Counted from the first letter of the stretch, positions 1 through 9,920 are shown. The stretch: DNA of 64,000 bases from Microbacterium lacus (GCF_039531105.1 NZ_BAAAPK010000001.1:3197915-3261914); one strand, 5' to 3'. Notes: a model not told the origin generated them from the letters alone. Program-made: numbers and translations.

Positions 1-315
1 CGAGCCGAGCCCGAGGGTGAAGCGCCCCTCGGAGAGCAGCTGCAGCGTCGCGGACTGCTGGGCGACGACCGCGGGGTGATATCGCATCGTCGGGCAGGTG
101 ACGTAGGTCATGAGCTCGACGTTCGACGTGGCCTGCGCGACGGCGCCGAGCGTGACCCAGGCGTTGGGCGAGTGGCCCTGGCTCGTCAGCCACGGTGTGA
201 AATGGTCGCTGGAGACTTCGAACTCGAAGCCGGCCTCCTCGGCCGCGACGGCGTAGCGCACGAGGTCGCGGGGTCCGCTCTGCTCGGTCATGAGGGTGTA
301 GCCGAAGCGGGGCAT
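1..315 (-). CDS. LLM-class F420-dependent oxidoreductase, partial (N-terminal 105 residues)
   Basis: Bacterial luciferase-like fold flavoenzyme; family members use coenzyme F420 or FMN to oxidise or reduce small substrates. The visible N terminus begins MPRFGYTLMTEQSGP and contains EEAGFEFEVSSDHFTPW, the SDHF.PW signature of the subgroup resembling F420-dependent glucose-6-phosphate dehydrogenase, then a LMTYVTCPTMRYHPAVVAQ stretch that forms the cofactor side of the barrel. The ATG at 315 is preceded by GGAAGGA at good spacing. The gene leaves the window at base 1, so about two thirds of the usual roughly 320 residues are missing. It is divergent from the giant gene at 498. The substrate cannot be told from this fragment. 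Confidence 0.85.
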   Translation of the reverse strand, partial: MPRFGYTLMTEQSGPRDLVRYAVAAEEAGFEFEVSSDHFTPWLTSQGHSPNAWVTLGAVAQATSNVELMTYVTCPTMRYHPAVVAQQSATLQLLSEGRFTLGLGS

Positions 316-497
316 GGGGTCCTTCCGGGTCGTCGGGGGGGGTCTCCACTCTGCGCGCCCGCACCCCGGTGCTCCGGGGGCTTGACCGAGGCGACTCGGC
401 GTGCCACGACGGCTGTCGCCGGAGGGGGTGTGCCGCGCGGCCGGCGCGAGTAGAGTGTCGCCGTCGACTCGGGGGAGCGGCGCAGTGCGGGGGCACG

Positions 498-3400
498 ATG
501 GCGGGGCAACGGGATCCACGCATGGCCGCGGCGGTGTCGCGCGTGTTCGAGCGGGCGCCCTCGATCACGGTGCCGGTCGGTGAGCTGGGCGGCGTGGTCG
601 ACATGGTCGCCGGCGCGTCGGGCGAGACGCTTCCCCGGCTGGATCTTCTGCGGGCCGGCGATCTGCTGAACATCGGATTCCGGTTCGTGAACCTCGACCG
701 GAACGAGGATGCCGGCATCCCGGTCCTCGTCCGCCGCGACGCCGGAAAGCCCGCCTTCCTCGTCGCGGTGTTCGGACCCCAGCACCTGCTCGAGCAGGCG
801 TTCTTCGACCCGGCCGGTCCGGCCGGCGCCTTCGCGACGGAGCCGGTGCCCGGTGACGGAAACCGTGCCGCGGCACCGCCCGGCGGCGCGGAGGTCCCGA
901 GCTATCCGGTCAAGGCGCGCATCGCGCGCGAGAGCCGGGTCGCGTACGCGGTGGCCGATGAGCGCATCCCGTTCACGGCGGCCGGTCTGCTGCACGCGAT
1001 GCGGGTGCTGCCCCTGAGCGTCGTGCCGCACGCCGAGCACGCGGCGCCGCTGATCCGGTGGCAGGAGCTCGCGGTGGAGCGCGGGGCGATCGCATCGGTC
1101 GACGCGCGGGTGCGGGTCTCCCGCCGCGCCGCGGTCCGCCGCAGCCTTCGGCGGACGGACGCCGCGTTCGTCGACCTGACCGCGGCGGCGCAGCTGCGGC
1201 GCACCGCCGCCGAGCTGGAGGAGCGGTTCGGGGCGGCCGCGGCGGTGGCCGCGGTCACGACCGACATCCGGCCGGGCCTGGAGATCGGGCCGCGCATCCC
1301 CATCGACGTGCGCCCACCGATCCCGCGGCCGCCGACCGAGACCGAGACGGCCCTGGAGATCCCGTGGCGGCTGCAGCTCAGCCCGCACTCGCGCGGGGCG
1401 TTCGCGCACGCGCTGCATGAGGCGGAGCACGACGGACGGATCGAGCTGTGGCACTCACGGCTCGCCACGCGCACCGACGGCCCGGCCGACCTCGACCCGG
1501 CGAGCGCTCCGCCGCTGGACGAAGCCCGGGCTGCCGCGCGCACGGTGCGCGCGGTGTGGACCCGTGACTTCCGGACGCCCGAAGCCGCGGCGGCCCGCGA
1601 AGCCGTCTTCCCCAGCGAGGACTTCGGCAACCCCGCGACCCTTCCTCCGTTCCGCGCGAGCCTGACCGTCCGCGATCGCATGCAGCTCGTGCACCTCACC
1701 TCGAACCACCGGTGGCCGGGGTACAAGCCCCAGCCCGCGGCTGTCGAGCGCCTCATGCTGACCGCCCCGGGGGGATGGCTGGCGCTGGAGGCGCACTTCG
1801 ATCCGGCCCGCGCCGAAGGGCTGTCGATCCAGGAGTGGCGTCACCGGGCGACCCTCGGCCGCGATCACTACGTGAAGGTCGTCTATCAGGGCGTGCTGCT
1901 GCCGTTCGGCCACCGCGCCTCGCTCGTCAAGGTCACCGAGCGGCGGGTCAAGGCCGACGGCCGCGCGACGCTCTACCAGCGGCTCTTCGTCGTCGTCCGC
2001 GAGCCGGAGCGGCGGTTCCTCGCGACGGGAACGAAGAAGTTCGACAATCGGATGCCGCTGCGCTGGGTGCGGCTGCTCACGCAGGAGACACCGCCGCTCT
2101 CCGCCCCGCGCACCCTCCTGACCGGAGCACCGGGGCAGATCTTCGTCCCCGAGGTGGCCGAGGGCGACGGTCCGGCACCGGGACCCGGCGCGCCGGGCGC
2201 CGGCACGCACGCCTTCCACTTCCGCTTCCTCGCGAACGACATCGCCAACCGGCTGGTCGAGTTCGAGGGCCCCGCGGTGTTCGTCGAGAAGACCGTCTTC
2301 GAGGGCGCCGCGTCCCGGGAGGCCGCACTGGCGGCGGCGAACGCGGTGGACACCACCTATCCGCTCCTCGGCCAGCGGCTCGCGTTCGCGCCGCCCCTGG
2401 ACCCCGACGACACGACGCTCGCGACGCAGCGCATCCGCTTCGACGCCGAGTTCGACACGGTCACGAAGGAGAAGTCGACAAACTTCGTGCTTCCCGTCAT
2501 GCGCGTCGCCCACGCGCCGGTGCCCGCGATGTCCGCGTTCACCGGTCAGACCGGCGCCCGGGCCCTGACGTATGCGAAGGCGTATCGCGAGCACGGTGTC
2601 GGCGCCGGGGCGAATGCCCCCGGCAATCAGGGCGGGCTGTTCCTGCAACTGTCGGATGACAGCGGCACTCCTCTGCCTCCGGCATCCGCCGTCACGATGG
2701 GGTTCTCGACGCAGTCCCAGCGCTCCGGCAGCTTCGTCAGTCCGAGCGTCGGCGTGACCGCCCTCGCCCGCCGCGTCGGTCCCGTCGGCGGCGACCTCAC
2801 CCAGCTCGCGTCGAACGCCGCGGGGTTCGACGTCGGCGGCATGTTCGGCCTCGACGCGGCGAAGCTGTTCGGCATCCTTCCTCTGTCCGAGCTCCTGCCC
2901 TCCTCGGGCGGACCGCTTCCGGCCTTCGTCACCAAGTCGGTCAACGTCGTCGTCGACCTGGGATCGTCGATCACCGAGGCGAGGGCGTTCCTCGCGGCGC
3001 AGAGCGCTCCGCTCGCCGCGCAGTCCGCGGCGGTGCAGCAGGCAGCCGCCGATCTCGGCGTCTCCGCGGCGGCGGTGGCCGATGCCCTCGCGGCGGTGCT
3101 GCAGCCGCCGCATCCGCCTCAGCCGTTCGACGTGCTGCTGACGCAGGTCGCCGGTGACGCCCGCGCCCTCGCCGATCGTCTCCGCGAGATCGGCGACGCG
3201 CTCGCCGTGGCGCGACCGGAGCGTGAGCGCCTGATGGCGCTGCTGGACCGGCTGGCGGACCTCGCGACGGATGCCGCGCCCGTCGCCCAGGCCGTTCAGG
3301 CCTTCGCGACCGGCGCTCTGCTGCCCGAGCGGGTGAGTGCCCGACTGGAGTGGAGCACACCGCTCGTCCCGTGGCCGCCCACGGGCGTCAGCCCGCCGGT

Positions 3401-4403
3401 GTTCCGCCCGGAAGGCGACGGCGTGCTGCGGCTCGTCTCGGAAGTGCAGGCGCCGCTGCGCGGCGGAACGCCGACCACGCTCGTCTCGTGCGCCCTGCCG
3501 CCGTTCACGGTGACGCTGTTCGGCGACACCGGCTTCCTCGCGATCCACGTCACGGTGATGGAGTTCTCCGTCCAGCCCGGCCGCAAGACCGACGTGAACG
3601 TCGAGCTGAGCGACGGCAAGGACGGCCGCGCCGAGGGCATCGAGTTCCTGGGGCCGCTCGCCTTCGTGAACACGCTCAAGGAGATCATCCCGTTCGACGG
3701 CTTCAGCGATCCGCCCTATCTCGACATCCAGCCGAGCGGACTGAAGGCCGGCTTCGATCTGCAGATCCCGGATCTCGCGGTGGGGGTGTTCGCACTGAGC
3801 AACATCCACGTCGGCGCCGAGCTCTCGGTGCCGTTCATCGGCGAGTCCCTCGAGTTCCGGTTCTTCTTCGCGACCCGCGAGAACCCGTTCCGCCTGCAGG
3901 TCGCGTTCTTCGCCGGCGGCGGGTTCTTCGCGCTGACGGTCTCGCCGAAGGGACTGAAGGTCATCGAGGCGGCGTTCGAGTTCGGCGCCGCGGTGGAGAT
4001 GAGCTTCGTGGTCGCGTCGGGCAGCCTGTCGGTCATGGCGGGCATCTACTTCCGCCTCGAGCTGCAGGGCGACACCGAGGCCGTGCAGCTCACCGGCTAC
4101 TTCCGGGCGCGCGGTGAAGTGGACGTCCTCGGACTCATCTCCGCCGCGATCGAGCTCTACCTCGAGCTCAGCTACCGCTCGATCGGAGGAGCCTCCAAGG
4201 CCGTCGGCAAGGCCTCGATCAGCATCGAGGTGTCGGTGTGCTTCCTGTCCTTCTCGGTGTCGGTCTCGTGCGAGAAGCAATTCGCCGGCTCGAGCGGCGA
4301 CCCCACGTTCCTGGACACGATGGACCGGTACGTCGATGACCGCGGGCTCGAGCAGGACCCGTGGGCGCAGTACTGCGAGGCGTTCGGAGTGGAGACGCCG
4401 TGA
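498..4403 (+). CDS. Uncharacterised giant protein A (1301 aa), first of a coupled pair
   Basis: I do not recognise this protein. No signal peptide, ATPase motif or catalytic signature is visible. Residues about 1-800 are mixed alpha/beta; about 825-945 are Ala-rich and helical (LAAQSAPLAAQSAAVQQAA, then LADRLREIGDALAV); about 1000-1265 is a run of amphipathic beta strands rich in Phe, Gly and Ser (for example FRFFFATRENPFRLQVAFF and SFVVASGSLSVMAGIYF). The tail is acidic and contains the only close pair of cysteines (CFLSFSVSVSCEK). ATG 498 was chosen because the protein-like composition starts there and GGGGG lies 6 nt upstream; upstream in-frame codons look non-coding. A TAGAGT -10-like hexamer lies at 451-456. 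The stop overlaps the next GTG start (GTGA), so the two products are probably made together. It could be a structural or secreted-particle component, but this is a guess. Confidence 0.85.
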   Translation: MAGQRDPRMAAAVSRVFERAPSITVPVGELGGVVDMVAGASGETLPRLDLLRAGDLLNIGFRFVNLDRNEDAGIPVLVRRDAGKPAFLVAVFGPQHLLEQAFFDPAGPAGAFATEPVPGDGNRAAAPPGGAEVPSYPVKARIARESRVAYAVADERIPFTAAGLLHAMRVLPLSVVPHAEHAAPLIRWQELAVERGAIASVDARVRVSRRAAVRRSLRRTDAAFVDLTAAAQLRRTAAELEERFGAAAAVAAVTTDIRPGLEIGPRIPIDVRPPIPRPPTETETALEIPWRLQLSPHSRGAFAHALHEAEHDGRIELWHSRLATRTDGPADLDPASAPPLDEARAAARTVRAVWTRDFRTPEAAAAREAVFPSEDFGNPATLPPFRASLTVRDRMQLVHLTSNHRWPGYKPQPAAVERLMLTAPGGWLALEAHFDPARAEGLSIQEWRHRATLGRDHYVKVVYQGVLLPFGHRASLVKVTERRVKADGRATLYQRLFVVVREPERRFLATGTKKFDNRMPLRWVRLLTQETPPLSAPRTLLTGAPGQIFVPEVAEGDGPAPGPGAPGAGTHAFHFRFLANDIANRLVEFEGPAVFVEKTVFEGAASREAALAAANAVDTTYPLLGQRLAFAPPLDPDDTTLATQRIRFDAEFDTVTKEKSTNFVLPVMRVAHAPVPAMSAFTGQTGARALTYAKAYREHGVGAGANAPGNQGGLFLQLSDDSGTPLPPASAVTMGFSTQSQRSGSFVSPSVGVTALARRVGPVGGDLTQLASNAAGFDVGGMFGLDAAKLFGILPLSELLPSSGGPLPAFVTKSVNVVVDLGSSITEARAFLAAQSAPLAAQSAAVQQAAADLGVSAAAVADALAAVLQPPHPPQPFDVLLTQVAGDARALADRLREIGDALAVARPERERLMALLDRLADLATDAAPVAQAVQAFATGALLPERVSARLEWSTPLVPWPPTGVSPPVFRPEGDGVLRLVSEVQAPLRGGTPTTLVSCALPPFTVTLFGDTGFLAIHVTVMEFSVQPGRKTDVNVELSDGKDGRAEGIEFLGPLAFVNTLKEIIPFDGFSDPPYLDIQPSGLKAGFDLQIPDLAVGVFALSNIHVGAELSVPFIGESLEFRFFFATRENPFRLQVAFFAGGGFFALTVSPKGLKVIEAAFEFGAAVEMSFVVASGSLSVMAGIYFRLELQGDTEAVQLTGYFRARGEVDVLGLISAAIELYLELSYRSIGGASKAVGKASISIEVSVCFLSFSVSVSCEKQFAGSSGDPTFLDTMDRYVDDRGLEQDPWAQYCEAFGVETP

Positions 4404-7400
4404 GCACCGAGGCCGCGATCTTCACGGCGATCCCCGCGGGCCGGATGCCGGAGCACGGGCTGCTGAAAGTGACGGTGTTCGTCACGCCGAGACTCTCCAC
4501 CGGCGCGCCGGCCGGGAGCGGCATCCGTCTCCCCCTCGCGGACTTCGCGGCGTTCGCGAACTGGCCGAAGACCCTGACTGAGGCGCGCTGGGCCATCGAG
4601 GTCGACGGGCTGGGGGTGCTCGACGGCATCCCGCTCACCGAGGTGCGCGACCCCGGGGCGGTGACGCCAGACCCGAAGGTGTGGGAGGAGCTGTTCGGGG
4701 CGACCGCGGTGGGCGAGGCCGGGTTCCAGGACTTCTCGCAGGCCGTCGTGCATTCGTACCCCGTCGCCGAGGTCGCCCGGGCCGTCGCGGGGCTGTACCA
4801 GACCGTCGCCGTCACGAGCCCCACCGCCTTCCCCACGATCACCCGCGGACCGCTCGCGGGCAAGCTCGCGGAGCTGCGTTCGCCGTTGAGCGTGCGCGAG
4901 CGGTTCGGCGAGGGCGGTCACCGTCGTGCGATCCGCGAACTCATCGCCGGTGTGCGGCGGACCTCCGACCCGCGTCCGGGCGGATTGCCCGGACGCTTCC
5001 TGCGGATCGAGGACGTCCCGCCGGCCGAGCGGCCGGCCTTCGCACTCGCGGCGGCGACGACCTTCTACGACCGCACCGACGACCCCTGGGACGGGGCCGC
5101 CGCCACAGCCGTCGCGCCGCCGCCGATCGCGCCGGAGTTCCATTCGTTCGTCGCCCGGTGCGCGGACTACCCGGCGCTGCTGCGCCATCTCGGGCTCGCG
5201 ATCGACATCGGCATCCCCGATGACGGCGGCATCCGCGAGATCAGTGAGATCCGCGTCGCGTCCGGGTTCAACGGGGGGCTGCTCGAGGAGCTCATCGTCC
5301 CCGCGACCGCGCCCGAGCAGGCGCGACCCCGGACGCTGGCGCACCGGACGGACCGCGCGTGGGCTCCGGCATCCCGCTCGGAAGTCCCCGACATCGTCGA
5401 CGGCAGCCTCACCGTCGACGATGCCCGACGCTTCCTCGTCGACCAGCTCGACCCGGACGGCGCCGCGCTCAAGCTCACGACGCTTCTCGCGCACCTCGAA
5501 CGCACCGATCAGGATCTGCGCGACAGCGCCCAGGCGAACAACGGGGCGGAGTCCATGACGGCGGATGCGTCGTCGCTGCCGGCCCTGCGCTCCAACGGGA
5601 TCATCGTCGCCCGGCAGGACCGGGCGGCGGACATGGTCGCCCAGTTCGACCGGTCCGCCCGACACGATCAGCGCCACACGGCCGGTCAACCGGCGCAGCT
5701 CGGCGCCGAGGACGTGACCCGCGGCTGGCGCATCGACATCCAGGACGAGAAGTCGGGGACGCGGGAGTGGTTCTCGCTGCACCGGCGCGAGGGCCGGTAC
5801 GAGCTCGTCGCGCCCGGCGCCGACACGCGGCCCCTCAGCGTGCAACCCGCGCCGGACGAGGGCTACCTGAAGGCCGCCGCCACCTCGAGTGCGGCACCGG
5901 ACCCCGCCGCCGACCAGTACCTGCACGAGACGCTCGCCGGCTGGGACGGATGGTCGCTCGCGGTGAAGCGGCCGGGAAAGGTCGTCGGCGAGACCGCGCC
6001 GGTGGATCCCGCCACCCGGCCCGAGGTCGCCGACACCGGCTTCCCGCTCGCCGCGCGATTCCGGGTGCAGCGCGGGTCGCTTCCCCGCCTGCGGTTCGGG
6101 CGCGCGTACCGGCTGCGGGTGCGGGCGGTCGACCTGTCCGGGATGTCGATCCCCGACGATCAGCTCGACGAAGCCCACGAGCGCGATCTCGAGACGTACC
6201 AGCGCTGGGAGCCGGTCCCCTCCCCGGCCGTGATCCCGCTCACGCAGTACACCGAGGGCGAATCCCTCATGCGTCTCGTGATCCGGTCGACGCTCGACGT
6301 CCCGGTCGAGGAGTACATCGCTCTCGATCGCGTGCGGACGCTCCCCGGGCACGAGCCCGGCGGCGACACCGGTGTGGTCTACCGCGCGCGCAATGAGCGC
6401 CACCTGGCCGCTCCGATCGGCAGCGTGCAGCTCGCCGAGACGCACGGCATGTTCGACGCCGCCCTCACCGGCGACGCCGATGCGGTCGCCGCCCAGTTCC
6501 AGGTCGCCGCGCGCGAGGCCGGCAGCTTCCTCACCGCGCCGGGTGCGCAGGTGATCAACCCGCGCGGACCGGCCGATGCCCTGACCGGCCAGAAGGATCA
6601 GGTGCTGCCCGACGGCCAGTACGTCGTGCACCCGGCCGTGTCGCTCGAGCTGCCGTATCTGCCCGATCCGCTCTCCCGGGGCATCTCGCTCACCACGCTG
6701 CCCGGCGACGAGGCCGGCGGCGCACCGGACGTGCAGGGCGAACCGCCCACCCGACTCCTGCGCTGGCCTGGAGACCCCGCCGATTGGACCGACCGCCGGC
6801 CGGTGCTGCTGCGCGTCGTCGAGGGCGACGGGGCGCCGGATTTCGACGCGGATGCCCGCGTCCTGACGGTGGCGCTGCCGAAGGCGACACTGCGCACGGT
6901 CCACCTGAGCTCGTTCCTCGACGACGCCGACATCGACCTGATGCGCGTGTGGCATCTGATCGACGAGGACCAGGCGCCGGCATCGGCCGCGCAGCGCGAG
7001 ACCGTCCGGCGCGGTCGCCACTGGATGATCACCCCCGCGAGCGACCTGACACTCGTGCACGCGGTCGAGAAGCCGCTCGAAGCTCCGGAGATCCGACTCG
7101 AACCGGGCTGGATGCGCGACGTCGACGCGACGTTCTCGCTGCTGCCGGGTGTCGTGCACAACCACGCCGCGAGCACCGGGCGCCTCGACATCGATGCGGC
7201 GTGGTCTGACCCCGTCGACGACGTCCTCGAGCCGATGCCGCGGGAGGAGGGCAAGCGATCCCACGTGTCGGACTTCGAGATCCAGCCCTTCGAGGTCGAC
7301 GCGCGCCTGTGGCGCACGAACGGCCCGCCGGCGGGACCCTACGGTCCGCGCCACGCCGTCCGGCACGAGTTCGGCGACACCCGGCATCGGTGGGTCGACT

Positions 7401-8827
7401 ACACCCCGACCGCGACGACGCGCTTCCGCGAATACTTCCCGGCGCGGATCACCGACGACCCGGCGCTGACCACATCGACGGGCGCGGCCCTGCGGGTCGA
7501 CGTGCCCTCCAGCTCGCGACCCGCCCCGCCGGACGTGCAGTACCTCGTGCCGTACTGGGAGTGGCGCACCGAGGCGCTCGCGGTGGAGGCGCCGTTCGCG
7601 GTGCGCCGCATCCGCACCGCCGGCGGTCTGCGTGTCTATCTCGGCCGCCCGTGGTTCTCCAGCGGCCCCGACGAGCTCCTCGGAGTCGTGCTGGCCCGCC
7701 AGCCGCACGTGCGCTGGCCCGTCGACGTCGACGCCGGAATCCTCGTGGACAGCACCACACGCGGTGCCGCGCAGGCGTGGGCGCAGGAGGTCGTCGCGCA
7801 GAGCGCGATCGGCGCACCGGGCGGCGACGCCACGACGCTCATCGCCGAGCGCCTCGCCCAGGTGGCGCAGGCCACGCCGGCGCCCGAGCGCGGCATCCGA
7901 TCGGCCCGCCCCCGCACCGCGCTCGACCGCTTCCTCGTGAGCGTCGACCGTTCGATCGGCGAGGCACGCACCGCGGATGCCGACCTCTCGGCGGCCGCCG
8001 ACGTCCGCGCCACGGCGGCGCTGGTCACCGAGTTCCGGACGTTCACGCCCGGCACCGGCGCGGCGGGGCTGCGCTTCACGACAGCGTGGGGAGCGGATCC
8101 GGTCTTCGCGGGAGAGTCGCTCCCGGCGGGACCGTACGCGACGCACTTCCCGCGGCGCACAGCGGTCGGGACCGTCGCGCTGGCCGAGGTGCCCGACACC
8201 GTCGTCGTGGTCGGCCATCAACCCGAGTTCGATCCGGAGCGTCGCCTCTGGTTCTGCGACGTCGCGATCGAATCCGGTGACGCGTACACGCCGTTCGTGC
8301 AGCTGGCGCTCGCGAGGTATCAGCCCCATTCGGTGCCAGGGGTGGAGATCTCCAGCGTCGTCCGCGCCGACTGGCTGCAGCCGCTCCCCCGCCGTGAGGC
8401 GACGTTCACCGTCACTCCCGACTCGTCGGCGGTCATCCTCTCGCTCGCCGGAACCGTGGGCGTTCCCGAGCATGCACGCGGACTTCCCGATCTCGCTTCC
8501 GAGATCCGTGCGTCGCGGCGCATCGCGGCCTGGGCGGAGCGTCTGCCCGCCGATGCGACGAGCGATCTGGATTGGACCGCGGTCGGCGACCCGGTGGAGC
8601 TCGATGTGCGCCTGAGCCTTTCGGCGGTTCGACAGGAGCGCTTCGCCGAGGCGGAGTGGGTGGGCAGCGTCGCGCTGCCCGAGCGGGTGGCCGGCGAGCG
8701 CCTGCGCGTGCAGCTCGCTGAGTACGAGGTGCACGAAGCCGACACGATCGGGCTGCCGCCCCTCCTCGCGGTCCTGCCTCAGCGCGACCACCGCCTGGTG
8801 TACGCGGACTCCGTCGAGCTGCCCTGA
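4400..8827 (+). CDS. Uncharacterised giant protein B (1475 aa), partner of the upstream gene
   Basis: I do not recognise this protein. The GTG at 4400 overlaps the stop of the upstream giant gene by four bases, which implies translational coupling and a joint role. No signal peptide or transmembrane segment is evident. A beta-sandwich (fibronectin-III or Ig-like) segment is suggested near residues 545-585 by FRVQRG followed by YRLRVRAVDLSG. Another part, near residues 975-1125, is rich in Trp, Tyr and Pro (VPYWEWRTEALAVEAPF; YLGRPWFSSGPDELLGVVLAR). No nucleotide-binding or protease motif is seen. Codon use matches the neighbours, so recent foreign origin is not indicated. The length of both products and the lack of other partner genes make this a simple two-gene unit. 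Function unknown. Confidence 0.87.
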   Translation: MSTEAAIFTAIPAGRMPEHGLLKVTVFVTPRLSTGAPAGSGIRLPLADFAAFANWPKTLTEARWAIEVDGLGVLDGIPLTEVRDPGAVTPDPKVWEELFGATAVGEAGFQDFSQAVVHSYPVAEVARAVAGLYQTVAVTSPTAFPTITRGPLAGKLAELRSPLSVRERFGEGGHRRAIRELIAGVRRTSDPRPGGLPGRFLRIEDVPPAERPAFALAAATTFYDRTDDPWDGAAATAVAPPPIAPEFHSFVARCADYPALLRHLGLAIDIGIPDDGGIREISEIRVASGFNGGLLEELIVPATAPEQARPRTLAHRTDRAWAPASRSEVPDIVDGSLTVDDARRFLVDQLDPDGAALKLTTLLAHLERTDQDLRDSAQANNGAESMTADASSLPALRSNGIIVARQDRAADMVAQFDRSARHDQRHTAGQPAQLGAEDVTRGWRIDIQDEKSGTREWFSLHRREGRYELVAPGADTRPLSVQPAPDEGYLKAAATSSAAPDPAADQYLHETLAGWDGWSLAVKRPGKVVGETAPVDPATRPEVADTGFPLAARFRVQRGSLPRLRFGRAYRLRVRAVDLSGMSIPDDQLDEAHERDLETYQRWEPVPSPAVIPLTQYTEGESLMRLVIRSTLDVPVEEYIALDRVRTLPGHEPGGDTGVVYRARNERHLAAPIGSVQLAETHGMFDAALTGDADAVAAQFQVAAREAGSFLTAPGAQVINPRGPADALTGQKDQVLPDGQYVVHPAVSLELPYLPDPLSRGISLTTLPGDEAGGAPDVQGEPPTRLLRWPGDPADWTDRRPVLLRVVEGDGAPDFDADARVLTVALPKATLRTVHLSSFLDDADIDLMRVWHLIDEDQAPASAAQRETVRRGRHWMITPASDLTLVHAVEKPLEAPEIRLEPGWMRDVDATFSLLPGVVHNHAASTGRLDIDAAWSDPVDDVLEPMPREEGKRSHVSDFEIQPFEVDARLWRTNGPPAGPYGPRHAVRHEFGDTRHRWVDYTPTATTRFREYFPARITDDPALTTSTGAALRVDVPSSSRPAPPDVQYLVPYWEWRTEALAVEAPFAVRRIRTAGGLRVYLGRPWFSSGPDELLGVVLARQPHVRWPVDVDAGILVDSTTRGAAQAWAQEVVAQSAIGAPGGDATTLIAERLAQVAQATPAPERGIRSARPRTALDRFLVSVDRSIGEARTADADLSAAADVRATAALVTEFRTFTPGTGAAGLRFTTAWGADPVFAGESLPAGPYATHFPRRTAVGTVALAEVPDTVVVVGHQPEFDPERRLWFCDVAIESGDAYTPFVQLALARYQPHSVPGVEISSVVRADWLQPLPRREATFTVTPDSSAVILSLAGTVGVPEHARGLPDLASEIRASRRIAAWAERLPADATSDLDWTAVGDPVELDVRLSLSAVRQERFAEAEWVGSVALPERVAGERLRVQLAEYEVHEADTIGLPPLLAVLPQRDHRLVYADSVELP

Positions 8828-8854
8828 GCACGCCGCCTCCGGTTCTGCAGGGTT

Positions 8855-8904
8855 TCGCGCTTTCGGAGGACGATCTCGCTGAGATCGTCCTTCCGAAAGC
8901 GCGA
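8855..8904. terminator. Strong bidirectional stem-loop between convergent genes
   Basis: Arms 8855-8877 and 8881-8904 are complementary over 23 bp with one bulged base, closed by the triloop GCT. It lies 28 nt after the stop of giant gene B and 21 nt beyond the stop of the convergent fructokinase gene. A U-run is absent on both strands, so it may act as a transcript-end stabiliser as much as an intrinsic terminator. Confidence 0.8.
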
Positions 8905-8924
8905 CAGCCTCCGATCGGGCGGCG

Positions 8925-9911
8925 TCAGTACGGGAAGAGGCCGATGCCCTCGGTCGTGCAGCGCCGGACACCCTCCGCGCGCAGCGCGCGGTCCAGTTCC
9001 TCCCGGGTCGGCGGATCGGCACCGGGACGCTGAACGGTGATCGCCGCGGCGGCGGCGGCGTGGCGCCCGAGGGAGGTGAGGGCGTCGGCATCCGGTGTCT
9101 GCAGCAGGTCGGGCTGGTGCAGCACCGCGTCGATGAGCCCCGCCGAGAACGTGTCGCCCGCGCCGACGGTGTCGCGCACCTTGACGTGCGGAGCAGGCAC
9201 GGTGACCTTGCCGTGCGCCGAGCCGATCAGCGCGCCGTCGCCGCCCATCGTCACGGCGACGACACGCGCACCGGTCTCGAGCAGGCGGTCCACGACCGCC
9301 TCGGCACCCCAGCCGGGGTAGAGCCACTCGGCGTCCTCGTCGCTCAGCTTCACGATGTCGGCGAGCGCGGTGATCGCGTCGACCTGCGCGAGCGCCGCCG
9401 CGCGGTCGCCGACCAGAGCCGGGCGGATGTTCGGGTCGAACGAGATCACCGTCGGCTCCGGGGTGTTCTGCAGCGCGGTGAGCACGGAGTCCGCGCCGGG
9501 CTGGACGAACGCGGCGATCGAGCCGACGTGAACGATGTCATCGCGCACGACGGGCACCGACGGCAGCGACCAGGTGACGTCGAACTCGTACCGCGCAGAG
9601 CCGTCCGCCGTGATGCGGGCCAGAGCCGTGGACGTGCGGTCGAGGCTCCAGGAGGAGGGATGCATGGCGACCCCGGATGCGCGGAGGTGATCGGCGATGC
9701 GCCGGCCGCGGTCGTCGTCGGCGATCGCGGTCAGCACACTGACACGGTCGCCGAGACGGCCGAGCGCGAGCGCGACGTTCGCCGGGGACCCGCCCACGTG
9801 CTCGACGGGTTCGGAATTGTCTGCGGTGACCACGATGTCGATGAGGGCTTCACCGATCACCAGGATGCCGTTGTTCGAGGCGCCGACGGCATCATCGTTG
9901 TGCGAGGTCAT
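8925..9911 (-). CDS. PfkB-family sugar kinase, probable fructokinase (328 aa)
   Basis: Ribokinase-family kinase; from context it phosphorylates fructose to fructose-6-phosphate in the cytosol. PfkB signature 1 is seen at residues 40-45 (GGSPAN) and signature 2 at 247-253 (DTVGAGD), whose final Asp is the catalytic base; FDPNIRP at 158-164 is typical of the bacterial fructokinase branch. Length is normal. It is the last gene of a minus-strand set GH172-GH32-kinase, starting 9 nt after the GH32 stop. That position makes it the step that commits the fructose released by the two hydrolases to glycolysis. A role on another ketose or on 2-keto-3-deoxygluconate is less likely. Confidence 0.9.
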   Translation of the reverse strand: MTSHNDDAVGASNNGILVIGEALIDIVVTADNSEPVEHVGGSPANVALALGRLGDRVSVLTAIADDDRGRRIADHLRASGVAMHPSSWSLDRTSTALARITADGSARYEFDVTWSLPSVPVVRDDIVHVGSIAAFVQPGADSVLTALQNTPEPTVISFDPNIRPALVGDRAAALAQVDAITALADIVKLSDEDAEWLYPGWGAEAVVDRLLETGARVVAVTMGGDGALIGSAHGKVTVPAPHVKVRDTVGAGDTFSAGLIDAVLHQPDLLQTPDADALTSLGRHAAAAAAITVQRPGADPPTREELDRALRAEGVRRCTTEGIGLFPY

Positions 9912-9920
9912 GACGCGACG

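Noticed and set aside
1455..4280. Long antisense frame (941 codons) opposite giant gene A
   Set aside because: Arg/Glu/His-rich composition typical of a GC-skew artefact; the sense frame has normal protein composition.
498..8827. Giant pair as phage tail or tape-measure genes
   Set aside because: No tail, baseplate, capsid or lysis genes flank it, and no tape-measure helices are seen.
4172..9091. Very long antisense open frame (1639 codons) opposite giant genes A (end) and B
   Set aside because: It is rich in Arg and low-complexity residues with no domain, lacks a ribosome site and is the usual by-product of GC-rich third codon positions on the other strand.
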